A DNA stretch of 64,000 nt from AP-15 sp963777435 (lineage in GTDB: Bacteria > Pseudomonadota > Alphaproteobacteria > ATCC43930 > CGMCC-115725): NCBI GenBank assembly GCA_963777435.1, contig CAVZQT010000003.1, positions 2,299,287-2,363,286 of the forward strand, in the 5' to 3' direction. The position numbers and the translations under genes were made by a program. The notes under the pieces were generated by a model. It was not told where the DNA came from. It saw nothing but the letters and a program-made list of their open reading frames with translations, and did not search any database. Positions 1 through 10,061 of the stretch are shown here, one piece after another. How positions within the stretch are numbered: position 1 is the stretch's first letter; each line of letters opens with the position of its first letter.

Positions 1-1063
<1,063 letters not shown>

Positions 1064-1078
1064 GTTTTTATCCCCCGG

Positions 1079-1369
1079 TTAGCGTTCAACAATACCCATG
1101 ATGTCGGTTTCCTTCATGACGACGAGATCCTCGCCATTCATCTTGATCTCGGTGCCGGACCACTTGCCAAACAGCACCCGGTCCCCGACTTTTACATCGA
1201 GCGGATGCAATTTTCCGTCCTCGCCACGCGCACCGGGACCGGCGGCGAGAATCTCGCCCTCCATCGGCTTTTCTCTGGCGGTGTCGGGGATGATGATCCC
1301 TCCTTTGCTCTTTTCCTCTTCCTCGATGCGGCGGACCAGCACGCGGTCCTGCAACGGTCGAAACTGCAC
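1079..1369 (-). CDS. groES: 10 kDa co-chaperonin GroES
   Basis: Heptameric lid of the GroEL chamber. The 96-residue protein has the family's usual length and typical segments (RPLQDRVLVRRIE near the start, the GGIIIPDTA mobile-loop region, and a C-terminal VVMKETDIMGIVE). The best start is the GTG at 1369: it gives the normal family length and lies directly behind a strong AAGGAGG Shine-Dalgarno (about 1375-1382). Reading further upstream would run through the CIRCE operator and promoter, which are non-coding. It is the first gene of the groESL operon. Confidence 0.96.
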   Translation of the reverse strand: MQFRPLQDRVLVRRIEEEEKSKGGIIIPDTAREKPMEGEILAAGPGARGEDGKLHPLDVKVGDRVLFGKWSGTEIKMNGEDLVVMKETDIMGIVER

Positions 1370-1407
1370 GGAGTCCCTCCTTAAATTGGCAAACTGACGC
1401 ACGAAGC

Positions 1408-1434
1408 GTAGCACTCGGCGCTCGTGAGTGCTAA
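1408..1434 (-). promoter_or_regulatory. CIRCE element (HrcA operator) of groESL
   Basis: Inverted repeat TAGCACTC (1409-1416), a 9-nt spacer, then GAGTGCTAA (1426-1434). This matches the CIRCE consensus TTAGCACTC-N9-GAGTGCTAA except for the outermost left base. It lies between the predicted promoter and the groES start, as in other HrcA-repressed groESL operons. HrcA binding is inferred from the family; hrcA is not in the window. Confidence 0.95.
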
Positions 1435-1436
1435 CA

Positions 1437-1465
1437 GAACTAGCGCCATTCCGCGCAAATTTCAA
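1437..1465 (-). promoter_or_regulatory. Predicted groESL promoter
   Basis: On the minus strand a TTGAAA box (1460-1465; CTTGAAA in context) is followed after 17 nt by TAGTTC (1437-1442). The start point would fall inside the adjacent CIRCE, which fits repression by HrcA. The CTTGAA core also resembles heat-shock sigma (RpoH) promoters of alphaproteobacteria. The -10 match is weak, so this is tentative. Confidence 0.45.
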
Positions 1466-1785
1466 GCGCCATGCGGGTTCGCACCTCTTGAAGCCATTCG
1501 CGATGAAACCAAGTTCTAAATGTCGTCAACAAAGAGGAGGATGTCCGATCGACATGCTTCCACCGGGACAGCCGGAGTTGCCGACCGCTTGGCATCGGCA
1601 ACCGAGCAGTAAGTCCAAGATTTAGCCCGGGTTGATAGCTCGGGCGCGAAGTAGGCCTTCGCAGACCCGACCCCCGCTTGCGCTGGAACGCGCGCGGGGG
1701 TCTTTGCAATTCGCTCAATGCTGCTTTTCGCCCGAGCAACTGAGGTTTAGGGTCGCGCTCGCTCAGGCGACGACGAGATCCGCGG
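1440..1785. other. Intergenic region upstream of groES and the hydrolase gene
   Basis: It holds the groESL promoter at its left end and the GC-rich hairpin at 1669-1702. Reading frames crossing it have no recognisable protein sequence and no convincing ribosome site. No other feature seen. Confidence 0.6.
1669..1702. repeat. GC-rich hairpin / palindromic repeat
   Basis: GACCCCCGC (1669-1677) pairs perfectly with GCGGGGGTC (1694-1702) around a 16-nt loop, followed by only three T residues. It resembles other C5-G5 palindromes in this window (34108, 35696, 62173) and may be an intergenic palindromic repeat rather than a true terminator. Confidence 0.5.
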
Positions 1786-2661
1786 ATGCCCCTCGACAGT
1801 TCCGGACCAACCTCCCGCATCTACTTTTCACAGCGGCTGCGGCTGCACTACGTCGATTGGGGAAACCCGGAGGCGCCGCCACTCCTGCTGGTTCATGGCG
1901 GGCGCGACCACTGCCGCAACTGGGATTGGGTTGCGAACGCATTGCGGAAGGATTGGCATATCCTGGCGCCGGATCTGCGCGGGCATGGCGACAGTCAATG
2001 GTCACCCGACGGCAATTATACGATTGCCGGGTATGTCTACGACCTCGCCCAGCTCATTCATCAACAGCAGCTGGCGCCGGTGACGATCATCGCGCACTCG
2101 CTGGGTGGCGTCATCGCGTTGCGATATGCTGGTATTTACCCGAGTGTCGTTCGCCGGTTGGTCGCAATCGAGGGGTTAGGGGCGTCGCCTCGCCGCATTC
2201 GTGAACGCCGGCGCCGCCCTATCGCAGAGCGGATGCAGAGGTGGATTGACGAACAGCGCGGGCTGTCGGGACGCATGCCGCGGCGTTACGCGTCGCTCGA
2301 GGACGCTTTCCACCGCATGCAAGAGGAAAACCGGCATCTATCGCCCGAACAGGCGCTCCATCTAACCCAGCACGGCGTCAACCAGAATGAGGACGGCACC
2401 TATAGCTGGAAGTTCGATAATTACGTCCGCGCCGATCAGCCCTACGAAATGACCCAGGGCGACGTACAGGAGTTGTGGGGGCGGATCGAGTGTCCGACCC
2501 TGCTCGTCTATGGCAAGGAAAGCTGGGCCTCCAACCCGCTCGACGACGGACGCGTCAATCATTTTCAGAATGCGCGCGTCGTGACATTCGAAAACGCGGG
2601 GCACTGGGTTCACCACGACAGGCTGGAGGCTTTTCTCGACTTGGTCCGCGGATTTCTTTGA
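1786..2661 (+). CDS. Alpha/beta hydrolase
   Basis: Soluble 291-residue alpha/beta-hydrolase-fold protein. Seen in the sequence: the oxyanion segment LLVHGGRDHCRNW near residues 34-46, the PDLRGHGDS strand at 62-70, the nucleophile elbow AHSLGG with Ser105, and a C-terminal NAGHWVHH carrying the likely catalytic His273. This order is typical of small-molecule esterases and C-C or haloalkane hydrolases. The substrate cannot be read from the sequence. It stands alone, facing away from groESL and converging on the DUF192 gene. The ATG at 1786 has only a weak ribosome site, but homology-like sequence begins about 12 residues later, so the start is reasonable. Confidence 0.88.
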   Translation: MPLDSSGPTSRIYFSQRLRLHYVDWGNPEAPPLLLVHGGRDHCRNWDWVANALRKDWHILAPDLRGHGDSQWSPDGNYTIAGYVYDLAQLIHQQQLAPVTIIAHSLGGVIALRYAGIYPSVVRRLVAIEGLGASPRRIRERRRRPIAERMQRWIDEQRGLSGRMPRRYASLEDAFHRMQEENRHLSPEQALHLTQHGVNQNEDGTYSWKFDNYVRADQPYEMTQGDVQELWGRIECPTLLVYGKESWASNPLDDGRVNHFQNARVVTFENAGHWVHHDRLEAFLDLVRGFL

Positions 2662-2756
2662 CTATTCCGGGCGGCGCGGGCCCCAAGACGAGACTCGGAG
2701 AGTGCTTGAGCCCGAGATCGATTAAATGGGCACCGCGGTCTGCCCCGATAGGGCAG

Positions 2757-3239
2757 TCATGAGCCCTGATTGAATATCGGATAAATCACCCGATCCCCGG
2801 GCTTGATCCCGAGAAGCGCCGCGGTGCCACCATTCAGTTCGATGACCGCGCGCACCGGGGCAGCGGCGGCGATAATGGCATCCGATTGCGGCACCGCCCG
2901 CTCGTGAATGTTGACGATACGGCCCCTCGCGTCGACGAACAGCATATCGAGTGGGATCAGTGTATTGCGCATCCACATCGTCGCCATCGTCGGCTGCTTG
3001 AAGTCGAACAGCATCCCGGCATCTGGCGCGAGTTCCTGACGGAACATCAGGCCTTGCTCCATCTGAGCGGGCGTTGCGGCAAGCTCGACGGTGAAGCGAT
3101 GGGGACCGCCGCTGCTCTCGATCGTCAACGAAGCTGTAGCATAATTTTGAGAATGGGCCCCGTGTGCGCCCGCAAGAATGCTCGTCAAAACCAAAAGCGG
3201 CAGCAACAAGGCGATACGGCGAGTGTAGATGACGGCCAA
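2757..3239 (-). CDS. DUF192 family exported protein
   Basis: A 160-residue protein with a hydrophobic signal peptide (residues 7-27, ending near AHS) and a DUF192 domain, recognisable from the segment MEQGLMFRQELAPDAGMLFDF, the motif MWMRNTLIPLDMLFVD near the middle, and the C-terminal GIKPGDRVIY. DUF192 proteins are small exported beta-barrel proteins of unknown biochemical role. The reading frame begins at a TTG (3239) preceded by AAAGGAT about 12 nt upstream; no ATG gives a complete signal peptide, so the TTG start is accepted with caution. It converges on the alpha/beta hydrolase gene. Confidence 0.85.
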   Translation of the reverse strand: MAVIYTRRIALLLPLLVLTSILAGAHGAHSQNYATASLTIESSGGPHRFTVELAATPAQMEQGLMFRQELAPDAGMLFDFKQPTMATMWMRNTLIPLDMLFVDARGRIVNIHERAVPQSDAIIAAAAPVRAVIELNGGTAALLGIKPGDRVIYPIFNQGS

Positions 3240-3390
3240 TTTTGGGATATCCTTTTGAAGCGCGGATCAATTGGGACAGTACTGATCTGATAAATAGCCG
3301 AGACTGTTATTTCCGGCCGCCGAAATCTTTCCGTTGGTCCCGACTTGTGAAGCAAACCTGCCGCGGCTAGGTTGCAGTGGCGAGCCGATC

Positions 3391-5889
3391 ATGCATGAAA
3401 CCGTTCTGACCGTCTTTACCGTTACGGCGCTGCTCGGGCTGGTCAGTTTCTTGCCGCCGCTCGCCGAGCGGTTTTCGATCCCCTATACCGTACTGCTCGC
3501 CGTGGTCGGGATCGCGATCGGTGCGGCGACCCACATCCCCGAGCACTATCTACACGGCGGCGCCGTCCGCGACATCATTAGCACGCTTCATGATTTTGGG
3601 CTGAGCGCCGAGTCCCTTCTTTACATCTTCTTGCCGGCTCTGCTGTTCGAAGCGGCACTAAACGTTGATGTCCGACAGCTGGGCGATGAAGTGGCGCCGG
3701 TGCTGCTGCTCGCCGTTATCGGCGTTGTCGTCTGCACCATGGTGGTCGGTTTTGCGCTGTGGCCGATTGCCCCAGTCGGGGTCCTCGCTTGCGTCATTCT
3801 CGGCGCGATTATCGCAACCACTGATCCCTCGGCGGTGGTCGGTATTTTCCGCGACATCGGCGCACCCCGCCGACTGTCGACCCTGGTTCAAGGCGAGAGC
3901 CTATTCAACGATGCCGCGGCGATCGCGATCTATTCGCTGACCGTCGCCATATTGACCGGTGAGCGCCCGACTCACCCAGCTGACGGAGTGCTGATTTTTG
4001 CGCGCCAGTTCGGCGGCGGCCTCATCGTCGGTTACACCGCCGGCTGGCTCGTTGCACTCGCAATGCCGGTACTTCGGTCTAGCCGACTTGCCGAAGCGAC
4101 GCTGACGATCGGCTTCGCCTACGCGATCTATATCATTTGCGATCATTACCTCGAGGTCTCCGGTGTCGTCGCGGTCGCCGCCGCGGCACTTGCGGTCGGC
4201 GGCGAGGGACGCCGTCGCCTCGCGCCGTCGAATTTCGAGAGCCTCGTCACAACCTGGGAACAGCTGGGGTTTTGGGCGAGCTCACTGATCTTCCTGTTCG
4301 CCGCGATGCACACACCCGAATTGCTGGTGCATGCGACGTGGCGCGATTTGGCGCTGCTCGGCGCGCTAATCGCGGCGGCATTGGCGGCGCGCGCGCTGAC
4401 GCTCTACGGGCTGATCCCGGTCCTGAGCTTTGCCCGCATCGCGCAACCGATCGGCTCCGGTTACAAGCTGTTCATGCTGTGGGGTGGTATGCGCGGGGCC
4501 GTATCGCTGGCGCTGGCGCTGGCGGTGACCCAGGAGCCGTCGATACCCGCCGATATCCGCCAGTTTGTCGGGGTACTGGCAACCGGCTTTGTGTTGTTCA
4601 CGCTGCTCGTGACCGGTCCGACGATGCGGCCATTGATGCGGCTGTTAAAGCTGAACAACCCACCGCCGGCCGAGGTCGCGCTACGCGAGAGGGTGATCGG
4701 CCTGTCGTTGGATGCGATTCAAAAGCAGATCGACGATGTCGCGCGCGAGCACGAAATCCCGGCAGAAGTTGTTTCCGAGGTCACTGCGGTCTATGGCATG
4801 CGCCGCCGCAGCCCCGCTGACATCGCCGAAGAGAACGCACAACTGCCGGCGGAGCTTCGCACCAGAGCAGCGCTGACCGTGCTTGCCGACCGCGAGCAGG
4901 AATTCTGCCTCGAATATTTTGAAGGGCGTACCGTGTCGCGGCGGGTTGCAGCCGTATTGCTGGCGCATACGTCACGGCTGCGCGACGGCGCCCGGACCCA
5001 CGGCATCGAAGGATATCAGCTGGTAGCGGCTCGGCTGCGCCATTTCGGCCTGAGTTTTCGCTTGGCGCTGGCGCTGCACCGGCGGATCGGGATCGCCAAG
5101 CCTTTGGCACGGGAGCTCTCCGACCGCTTCGAGGTCCAACTCGCGGCCCGCATCATTCTGAAGAACTTGACTTCGTTCAACCGTGACCAGATAGGCCCGC
5201 TTTTTGGCAGCGGGCCCAGTGCGGTGCTGGCGGAACAAATCGAGCTTCGATTGACCGAGATCGATCGCGCGATCGCCGCGCTGCAGCTTCAATATCCGAA
5301 TTATGTTCGCCAACTCGGAACCCAGTACCTGGCTCGCGCCGCAGCGCGCTTCGAGGAAGAAAGCTACCGTCGCCTGCGCGCCGAAACGATAATCAATCAG
5401 GATGTTTATGAGGATTTGCAGCGCGAATTACGCCGCCGTCGGCGTACGGTCGAGGCGCGCACGTTGCTTGACCTCGGATTAAAGAGCGATGATCTCGTCG
5501 CGCGTGTGCCGATGTTTGCAGCCCTCGACGAGAGCGCTCGCCGCGCGGTCGCACGGCTATTGCGGGCGCGCCTGGCGGTGCCGGGCGAGGTCATCGTGCG
5601 CCGCGGTGAACGCGGCGACGCGATGTACTTTATTTCATCGGGCGCGGTCGAGGTTCGCATCGTGCCGCATCCGGTCCGGCTCGGCAGCGGTGATTTTTTC
5701 GGTGAGTTGGCGCTGCTGGTCGCCGATCGTCGCACAGCGGATGTCGTGGCGCTCGGCTATTGCCAGCTGCTGACGCTTGGCGCACGCGACCTCAATCGGC
5801 TATTCGGCACCGAGCCGGCCCTACGCGATCACATCCGCGCGGTTGCGGAAGCCCGCACAGCGGCAACGGCAACAGCAGAAGCCGGCTGA
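3391..5889 (+). CDS. CPA1-type Na+/H+ antiporter with C-terminal cyclic-nucleotide-binding domain
   Basis: An 832-residue inner-membrane cation/proton antiporter. The first 410 or so residues hold about twelve hydrophobic segments with CPA1 hallmarks: ATTDPSAVV and the SLFNDAAAIAIY segment carrying the Asn-Asp pair. A long cytoplasmic helical region rich in charged residues follows, and then a cNMP-binding/Crp-like beta barrel (roughly residues 695-810) with RGERGDAMYFISSG and GSGDFFGELALL. The architecture resembles plant SOS1 and sperm NHE. Ion flux may therefore be gated by a nucleotide or by the domain itself, which is inference. The ATG at 3391 is preferred to an upstream start at 3334 because MHETVLTVFTV leads straight into the first membrane segment. 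Confidence 0.9.
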   Translation: MHETVLTVFTVTALLGLVSFLPPLAERFSIPYTVLLAVVGIAIGAATHIPEHYLHGGAVRDIISTLHDFGLSAESLLYIFLPALLFEAALNVDVRQLGDEVAPVLLLAVIGVVVCTMVVGFALWPIAPVGVLACVILGAIIATTDPSAVVGIFRDIGAPRRLSTLVQGESLFNDAAAIAIYSLTVAILTGERPTHPADGVLIFARQFGGGLIVGYTAGWLVALAMPVLRSSRLAEATLTIGFAYAIYIICDHYLEVSGVVAVAAAALAVGGEGRRRLAPSNFESLVTTWEQLGFWASSLIFLFAAMHTPELLVHATWRDLALLGALIAAALAARALTLYGLIPVLSFARIAQPIGSGYKLFMLWGGMRGAVSLALALAVTQEPSIPADIRQFVGVLATGFVLFTLLVTGPTMRPLMRLLKLNNPPPAEVALRERVIGLSLDAIQKQIDDVAREHEIPAEVVSEVTAVYGMRRRSPADIAEENAQLPAELRTRAALTVLADREQEFCLEYFEGRTVSRRVAAVLLAHTSRLRDGARTHGIEGYQLVAARLRHFGLSFRLALALHRRIGIAKPLARELSDRFEVQLAARIILKNLTSFNRDQIGPLFGSGPSAVLAEQIELRLTEIDRAIAALQLQYPNYVRQLGTQYLARAAARFEEESYRRLRAETIINQDVYEDLQRELRRRRRTVEARTLLDLGLKSDDLVARVPMFAALDESARRAVARLLRARLAVPGEVIVRRGERGDAMYFISSGAVEVRIVPHPVRLGSGDFFGELALLVADRRTADVVALGYCQLLTLGARDLNRLFGTEPALRDHIRAVAEARTAATATAEAG

Positions 5890-6045
5890 AACGGAGCGGC
5901 TGAGATGGCGCTCAAAGCGATCGGCAGCAGCGGAAGTCTGCCGGCACCAGCGGCTTGACGGGCTGAGTTCTCTTGCCCTTCCCTTGATTTCGTCGGGTGA
6001 CCGCCCGCGGTCCATCGGCTAGGATTCACCGGGTGGGAGGGAACG

Positions 6046-6903
6046 ATGCGAGTGTCGGTCTACAAGAGTGGTGCAGCCTGCGGCGCCGAAATCGATTTCA
6101 ACCTGGCGGCCGGTCTCGACGACGCGACATTCCGCGAGATCGAAGCGGCATTCCACGACAACATCGTTGTCGTATTTCGCGGCCAACAACTGTCGAACGA
6201 ACAGCACATCGAGTTTAGCCGCCGGTTTGGCGAACCTGAAATCCACATCGTCAAGAAGTACCTGCTTCCCGGCTATCCCGAGATTCTACTGATCTCCAAC
6301 ATTCGCAATGACCAGGGCGAGCATATCGGACTGGCCGATGCCGGCTTTACCTGGCACAGCGACGTCTCCTACCGACTTCGGCCGAGCCGCTGTTCGCTGC
6401 TTTATGCCAAGGAGGTGCCGCACCGCGACGGCCAAGCTCTTGGCGATACCGTCTTTGCGAATACCATCGCCGCGTACGAGGCGCTGCCGGAAACCATGAA
6501 ACGCCGCCTTACCCGGCTCAAAGCGATTCACCGCTACTCTGAGCGGCGGCGCGTCGCCGACAGCCCGCGACCAAAGCTGACCCGCGAACAGCTCGACGAG
6601 ACACCGGACGTCGCTCATCCGATTGTCCGCACCCACCCTTATACCGGCCGAAAATCACTGTTTGTTACCGCTGGCGAGTGCATCGGAATCGAGGGAATGC
6701 CGACCGATGAAGCGGTCGATCTGATCGCCGAACTCGACGCCGATTGCGTTAAACCGGATTTTTGTTACCGCCACAAATGGCGGGTCGGCGACTTGCTGAT
6801 GTGGGACAATGGGAGTTCGATGCATCTCGCGATCTGCGATTACGCATTGCCCGAGCGACGCTTGATGCATCGCACGACGATCATCGGTTCAGTCCCGTTC
6901 TGA
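6046..6903 (+). CDS. TauD/TfdA family Fe(II)/2-oxoglutarate-dependent dioxygenase
   Basis: A 285-residue cytoplasmic non-heme iron oxygenase. The iron ligands are visible as the HxD pair His104/Asp106 in TWHSDVSY and a distal His260 in DNGSSMHLA; Arg276 in MHRTTI is the expected 2-oxoglutarate anchor. The family couples 2-oxoglutarate decarboxylation to substrate hydroxylation, often to release sulfite or alkanols. The substrate here is unknown. A GGGAGGGA ribosome site precedes the ATG. It converges with the PEP-mutase-like gene downstream. Length and motifs are complete. Confidence 0.92.
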   Translation: MRVSVYKSGAACGAEIDFNLAAGLDDATFREIEAAFHDNIVVVFRGQQLSNEQHIEFSRRFGEPEIHIVKKYLLPGYPEILLISNIRNDQGEHIGLADAGFTWHSDVSYRLRPSRCSLLYAKEVPHRDGQALGDTVFANTIAAYEALPETMKRRLTRLKAIHRYSERRRVADSPRPKLTREQLDETPDVAHPIVRTHPYTGRKSLFVTAGECIGIEGMPTDEAVDLIAELDADCVKPDFCYRHKWRVGDLLMWDNGSSMHLAICDYALPERRLMHRTTIIGSVPF

Positions 6904-6934
6904 CCAGCTCGCCGCGATTGACTTTAGAAGTCCA

Positions 6935-7774
6935 TCAGCTCGTCAGGAATAGCCGCTGGGCGTCGGCTTGGGTCATCGCCGGATTGAGCGCGTCAAATCG
7001 GCCGGTCGTTCGCAACTGTTCAGCGATCTGGCGCATTGTAGTCGCCGCCATCAGCGCGATCTGGCTCGCGGTGCTGGCGCGAGCAACTCCGAGTGCCTCG
7101 AGTTCGGCTACGTTTGGGGATCCAGCGCGCACATTGATATTCATGGGTGCTGCCACGGCAGTGACCATCCGGCGGATCGTGTCGCGATCGCTCAAGGTGA
7201 TCGGATAAAAGCAATCGGCACCGGCGGCAAGATAGGCTTTGGCGCGTTCGACTGCCTCTTCGAAACGGGTTGCCGGATCTCCGATATTACGCAAATAAAG
7301 ATCGGTACGGGCATTGATCACGATCGGTACGCCGGCTTCGCGTGCAGCGTGACGGGCGGCGCGAATGCGATCGGCAGCCTCGGCGATGGGCCGAATTGGC
7401 GCGGTTCCGCGCGGCGTACCGTCCTCCAGATTCACCCCGATTGCCCCGATGCGGATGATCTCACCAACGGACTTGCCGACCGCATCGGGGGTGTCTCCAA
7501 AACCGGCCTCGATGTCGGCGGTCACCGGGACTTGCACCGCCCGAACGATGCGGCGTGTGGCCGCCACCACCTCCTCCCAAGGAGCGGCCTCCCCATCGGC
7601 ATACCCGATCGCCCAGGAAACGCCGCCGCTGGTTGTCGCGATCGCCGCAAACCCAGCGGTGGCAAAAATTCGCGCGCTTAGCGCGTCCCACGCATTGGGC
7701 AGCAGGAGCAGCGACGGCCCCCGATGCATGTTGCGAAAAAGCTCTGCCTTTTGGGCTTGTTCGCTGGCGTCCAT
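6935..7774 (-). CDS. Isocitrate lyase/PEP mutase superfamily protein
   Basis: A 279-residue TIM-barrel enzyme of the ICL/PEPM superfamily, which makes or breaks C-C or P-C bonds next to an alpha-oxoacid. Seen: the N-terminal LLLPNAWDALSARIF segment, the Mg-binding VTADIEAGFG motif, GVNLEDGT, and INARTDLYLR. These fit the oxaloacetate-decarboxylase/2-methylisocitrate-lyase-like subgroup, but the KKCGH catalytic loop of true isocitrate lyases is absent, so a specific reaction is not assigned. The ATG at 7774 is chosen over a GTG at 7789 because AGGAG lies 7 nt before it. Confidence 0.88.
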   Translation of the reverse strand: MDASEQAQKAELFRNMHRGPSLLLLPNAWDALSARIFATAGFAAIATTSGGVSWAIGYADGEAAPWEEVVAATRRIVRAVQVPVTADIEAGFGDTPDAVGKSVGEIIRIGAIGVNLEDGTPRGTAPIRPIAEAADRIRAARHAAREAGVPIVINARTDLYLRNIGDPATRFEEAVERAKAYLAAGADCFYPITLSDRDTIRRMVTAVAAPMNINVRAGSPNVAELEALGVARASTASQIALMAATTMRQIAEQLRTTGRFDALNPAMTQADAQRLFLTS

Positions 7775-7985
7775 CGAACACTCCTGCACATCGTCGTGGG
7801 CGGTCTGCCACCCTCCTGCGATCGCTAGAGCACGTCAAGCGAACCCATTTGCCACCGCACAGTGGCGGGAATCTTGTGTCAAGTTGCCGATGATCGATTC
7901 TGCAAGTTCCCGTCGCGTTTCCTGTTGCGGGGTCCGAAAATGAGTTATTCTGAGACAGAGACGATCGGCATTCGGGAATGAGGCG

Positions 7986-8885
7986 ATGTCTGCGGCTTAC
8001 AGCACGATCAAATCGCCCCAGCGGGTGGTTGCGAGATTCCTGCTGAATTACTACGAGATTTGGGGAAAGTACTTTCCTGGTTTGAACAAACGCGCGCATT
8101 GGCACGTCATTTTTATGGCCAGAACTTGCGACGAGGGAGGTGTTTCGAGTAGGGCGGTGCACCGCAAACTCTATGGTTCATACGGAACCGACATCAGAAC
8201 TTGTATTGAGCGGATCAAGGATTGCGAGCGAGACGGCTTTATCCGGGTCTTTGACCCCGCGAACCAGACCTGCGTCGCGTCGGCCGGATCTCTGATCGGA
8301 CCCACCGAGCGATTGTTCGAGAGTTTTGATGCACATTGTCGCGACACGATAGTGGAGGTCTGCGCCACGATTGGCGAGGCCGGGGTCGGGGTTGACGACG
8401 AGATCACGTGCGACGACCATCTGATTTCCGAGATTTATCAGTTTTTCGGCTCTTGCGACCAGAAGTGGCGCGAAACGAGCGAGCGAGTCGTTAAGGGGAA
8501 AGGTTTGACCCCGGCGCACGTCGAAGACGCGATGGACCACTTGGTGACCTATCAGTACTGGGCCATCGTCATGTTGCTGTGGTCGGCAAGCGCGTTCGGC
8601 GGTGACCGGGTCGGCGCCGAGGCGCTAGTCATCGACGAAATCATCAGTCGGATGTGGGATCGGCTGCAGCTGGGCCACCTCGCGATCAAGGAGCGCGTCG
8701 CCAACTTGATCCGTTGGGGTTTCTTCGATGAGCGGACAATAAAGAAACATAAGGCAGTGTCGCTGACGCCGGTTGCCGGAGACGCCATCAGCGCCGGGCT
8801 AGCCGCAACGCAGCCGCTGCTGCTTGATCTGTACGACAGATTGATCAATGAGGGCAGGAAAACGACCATTGGTGAGGTCGTCTGA
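7986..8885 (+). CDS. Uncharacterised protein with two winged-helix-like segments
   Basis: A 299-residue soluble protein that I do not recognise. Residues about 30-95 (RAHWHVIFMART through the CIERIKDCERDGFIRV helix-wing) read like a MarR-type winged helix. A second stretch near 230-270 (LAIKERVANLIRWGFFDERT then KHKAVSLTPVAGDAI) looks like another recognition helix and wing. There are seven cysteines but no zinc-finger spacing. The ATG at 7986 has GAGG a few nt upstream. It stands between a divergent lyase gene and a TPR gene in the same direction, so the context gives no function. DNA binding is an inference from secondary-structure pattern alone. Confidence 0.65.
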   Translation: MSAAYSTIKSPQRVVARFLLNYYEIWGKYFPGLNKRAHWHVIFMARTCDEGGVSSRAVHRKLYGSYGTDIRTCIERIKDCERDGFIRVFDPANQTCVASAGSLIGPTERLFESFDAHCRDTIVEVCATIGEAGVGVDDEITCDDHLISEIYQFFGSCDQKWRETSERVVKGKGLTPAHVEDAMDHLVTYQYWAIVMLLWSASAFGGDRVGAEALVIDEIISRMWDRLQLGHLAIKERVANLIRWGFFDERTIKKHKAVSLTPVAGDAISAGLAATQPLLLDLYDRLINEGRKTTIGEVV

Positions 8886-8950
8886 TCTGCTTTGCGCCGT
8901 AAGCGGCGGGCGCTCGTCCGCTTGGTTCGACGGTGTTGAGGCCGAGTTCG

Positions 8951-9988
8951 ATGCGGCGCCCCTTTGGCGTAACAGCATTCGCGATATTCCTGATTGCGGC
9001 AGTCGGCGTAGGCGGGACCGTGCGATCCGGGAACCCAGCCGATCAACCAATCGCGCTGACGCGCTCGCTGACCGAGTTGGAGCAGCGTTTCGGATCGATG
9101 TCGCCACAGCTCCTGCCCATCCTTGGCTCGTTGGCGGATTTACAATTTAGTCAAGGTCAATTCGCGCAGGCGACAGCGCAGCGGCAACGCTCGTTAAAGA
9201 TCGCGATAGCCGCTTATGGCAACACATCGGTCCAGGCCGCGAAGGCTATGGAGGCGCTCGCCACTCTCTATGTCGAGCGGCGCCAATATCTTGACGCCGA
9301 GCCGCTGGCAATCATTGCGACCAATCTGCTTCCCGACCGGCTCGGGGAAACAAATCCGGCGGTGGCGCCGGCATTAGCCGACCGAGCTCTGATCGCCCTT
9401 GCCAGGGGTGAACAAGCCGAAGCTCGTAAATGGGCTGAGGAAGCAGTCGAGATCGATCGGAAGAACGGAACGCGCCAGAGTTCTCGCCTTCGGGTGCTCG
9501 GCCTGGTTTTGGCTGCGCAAGAGCAGTTTGAGAAAAGCGAAAGCGTCCTGCGCCAAGCTCTGGCGCTCGCTCGCGCCAATGGGAGCCAGTTTGAAATCGC
9601 GCGATCCCTCGCCGCGCTCGGCAACGTCGAGCTGAAGCAGAAGCGGTTTGCCGAGGCGTTACCGCTGATCGAAGAAGCGGCGCTGATCGACCAAACGAAC
9701 CTCGGTCCGACACACCCACTGATTGCCGAAGATTTTAGTGAGCTCGGGCTGATCTATCTTGCAACCAATCGTCCCGAGCTTGCGGCCAAGACTTTTCAGT
9801 CGGCGATTGCCCTGCTCGAACGCGGCGCCGGACGGAACACCCCTACCCTCGCCTATATTCAGCTCGATCTCGCCCGCGCCGAGCATGTTTTGGGCCATGG
9901 TGAAAAATCTCGGTCTCTATTCACAGCGGCCCGGCGGATTCTGAACGCAGCCGAGGACGACGAACGCGAACGCCAGCGGAGCGCGTAA
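8951..9988 (+). CDS. Tetratricopeptide-repeat protein, probably exported or membrane-anchored
   Basis: A 345-residue protein with a short N-terminal hydrophobic segment (FGVTAFAIFLIAAVGVG, residues 5-21) followed by at least six helix-pair repeats of the kinesin-light-chain/TPR_12 type. Repeating signatures such as ALADLYxxxxxYxxAEPL, AALGNVELKQKRFAEALPLIEEA and GLIYLATNRPELAAKTF are visible. Such repeats form scaffolds for protein contacts; no catalytic motif is present. The hydrophobic N-terminus suggests a periplasmic location. The ATG at 8951 has GAGG 9 nt upstream; a GTG at 8933 is possible but unneeded. It begins 65 bp after the preceding unknown gene in the same direction, so the two may be cotranscribed. 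Confidence 0.82.
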   Translation: MRRPFGVTAFAIFLIAAVGVGGTVRSGNPADQPIALTRSLTELEQRFGSMSPQLLPILGSLADLQFSQGQFAQATAQRQRSLKIAIAAYGNTSVQAAKAMEALATLYVERRQYLDAEPLAIIATNLLPDRLGETNPAVAPALADRALIALARGEQAEARKWAEEAVEIDRKNGTRQSSRLRVLGLVLAAQEQFEKSESVLRQALALARANGSQFEIARSLAALGNVELKQKRFAEALPLIEEAALIDQTNLGPTHPLIAEDFSELGLIYLATNRPELAAKTFQSAIALLERGAGRNTPTLAYIQLDLARAEHVLGHGEKSRSLFTAARRILNAAEDDERERQRSA

Positions 9989-10061
9989 AACCGCTCTCCG
10001 ATATTCCAGACCTAGCCGGACGAGCAGGGAAGCCTTTCGCGACGCTCAGGCGTTAGCGCCT

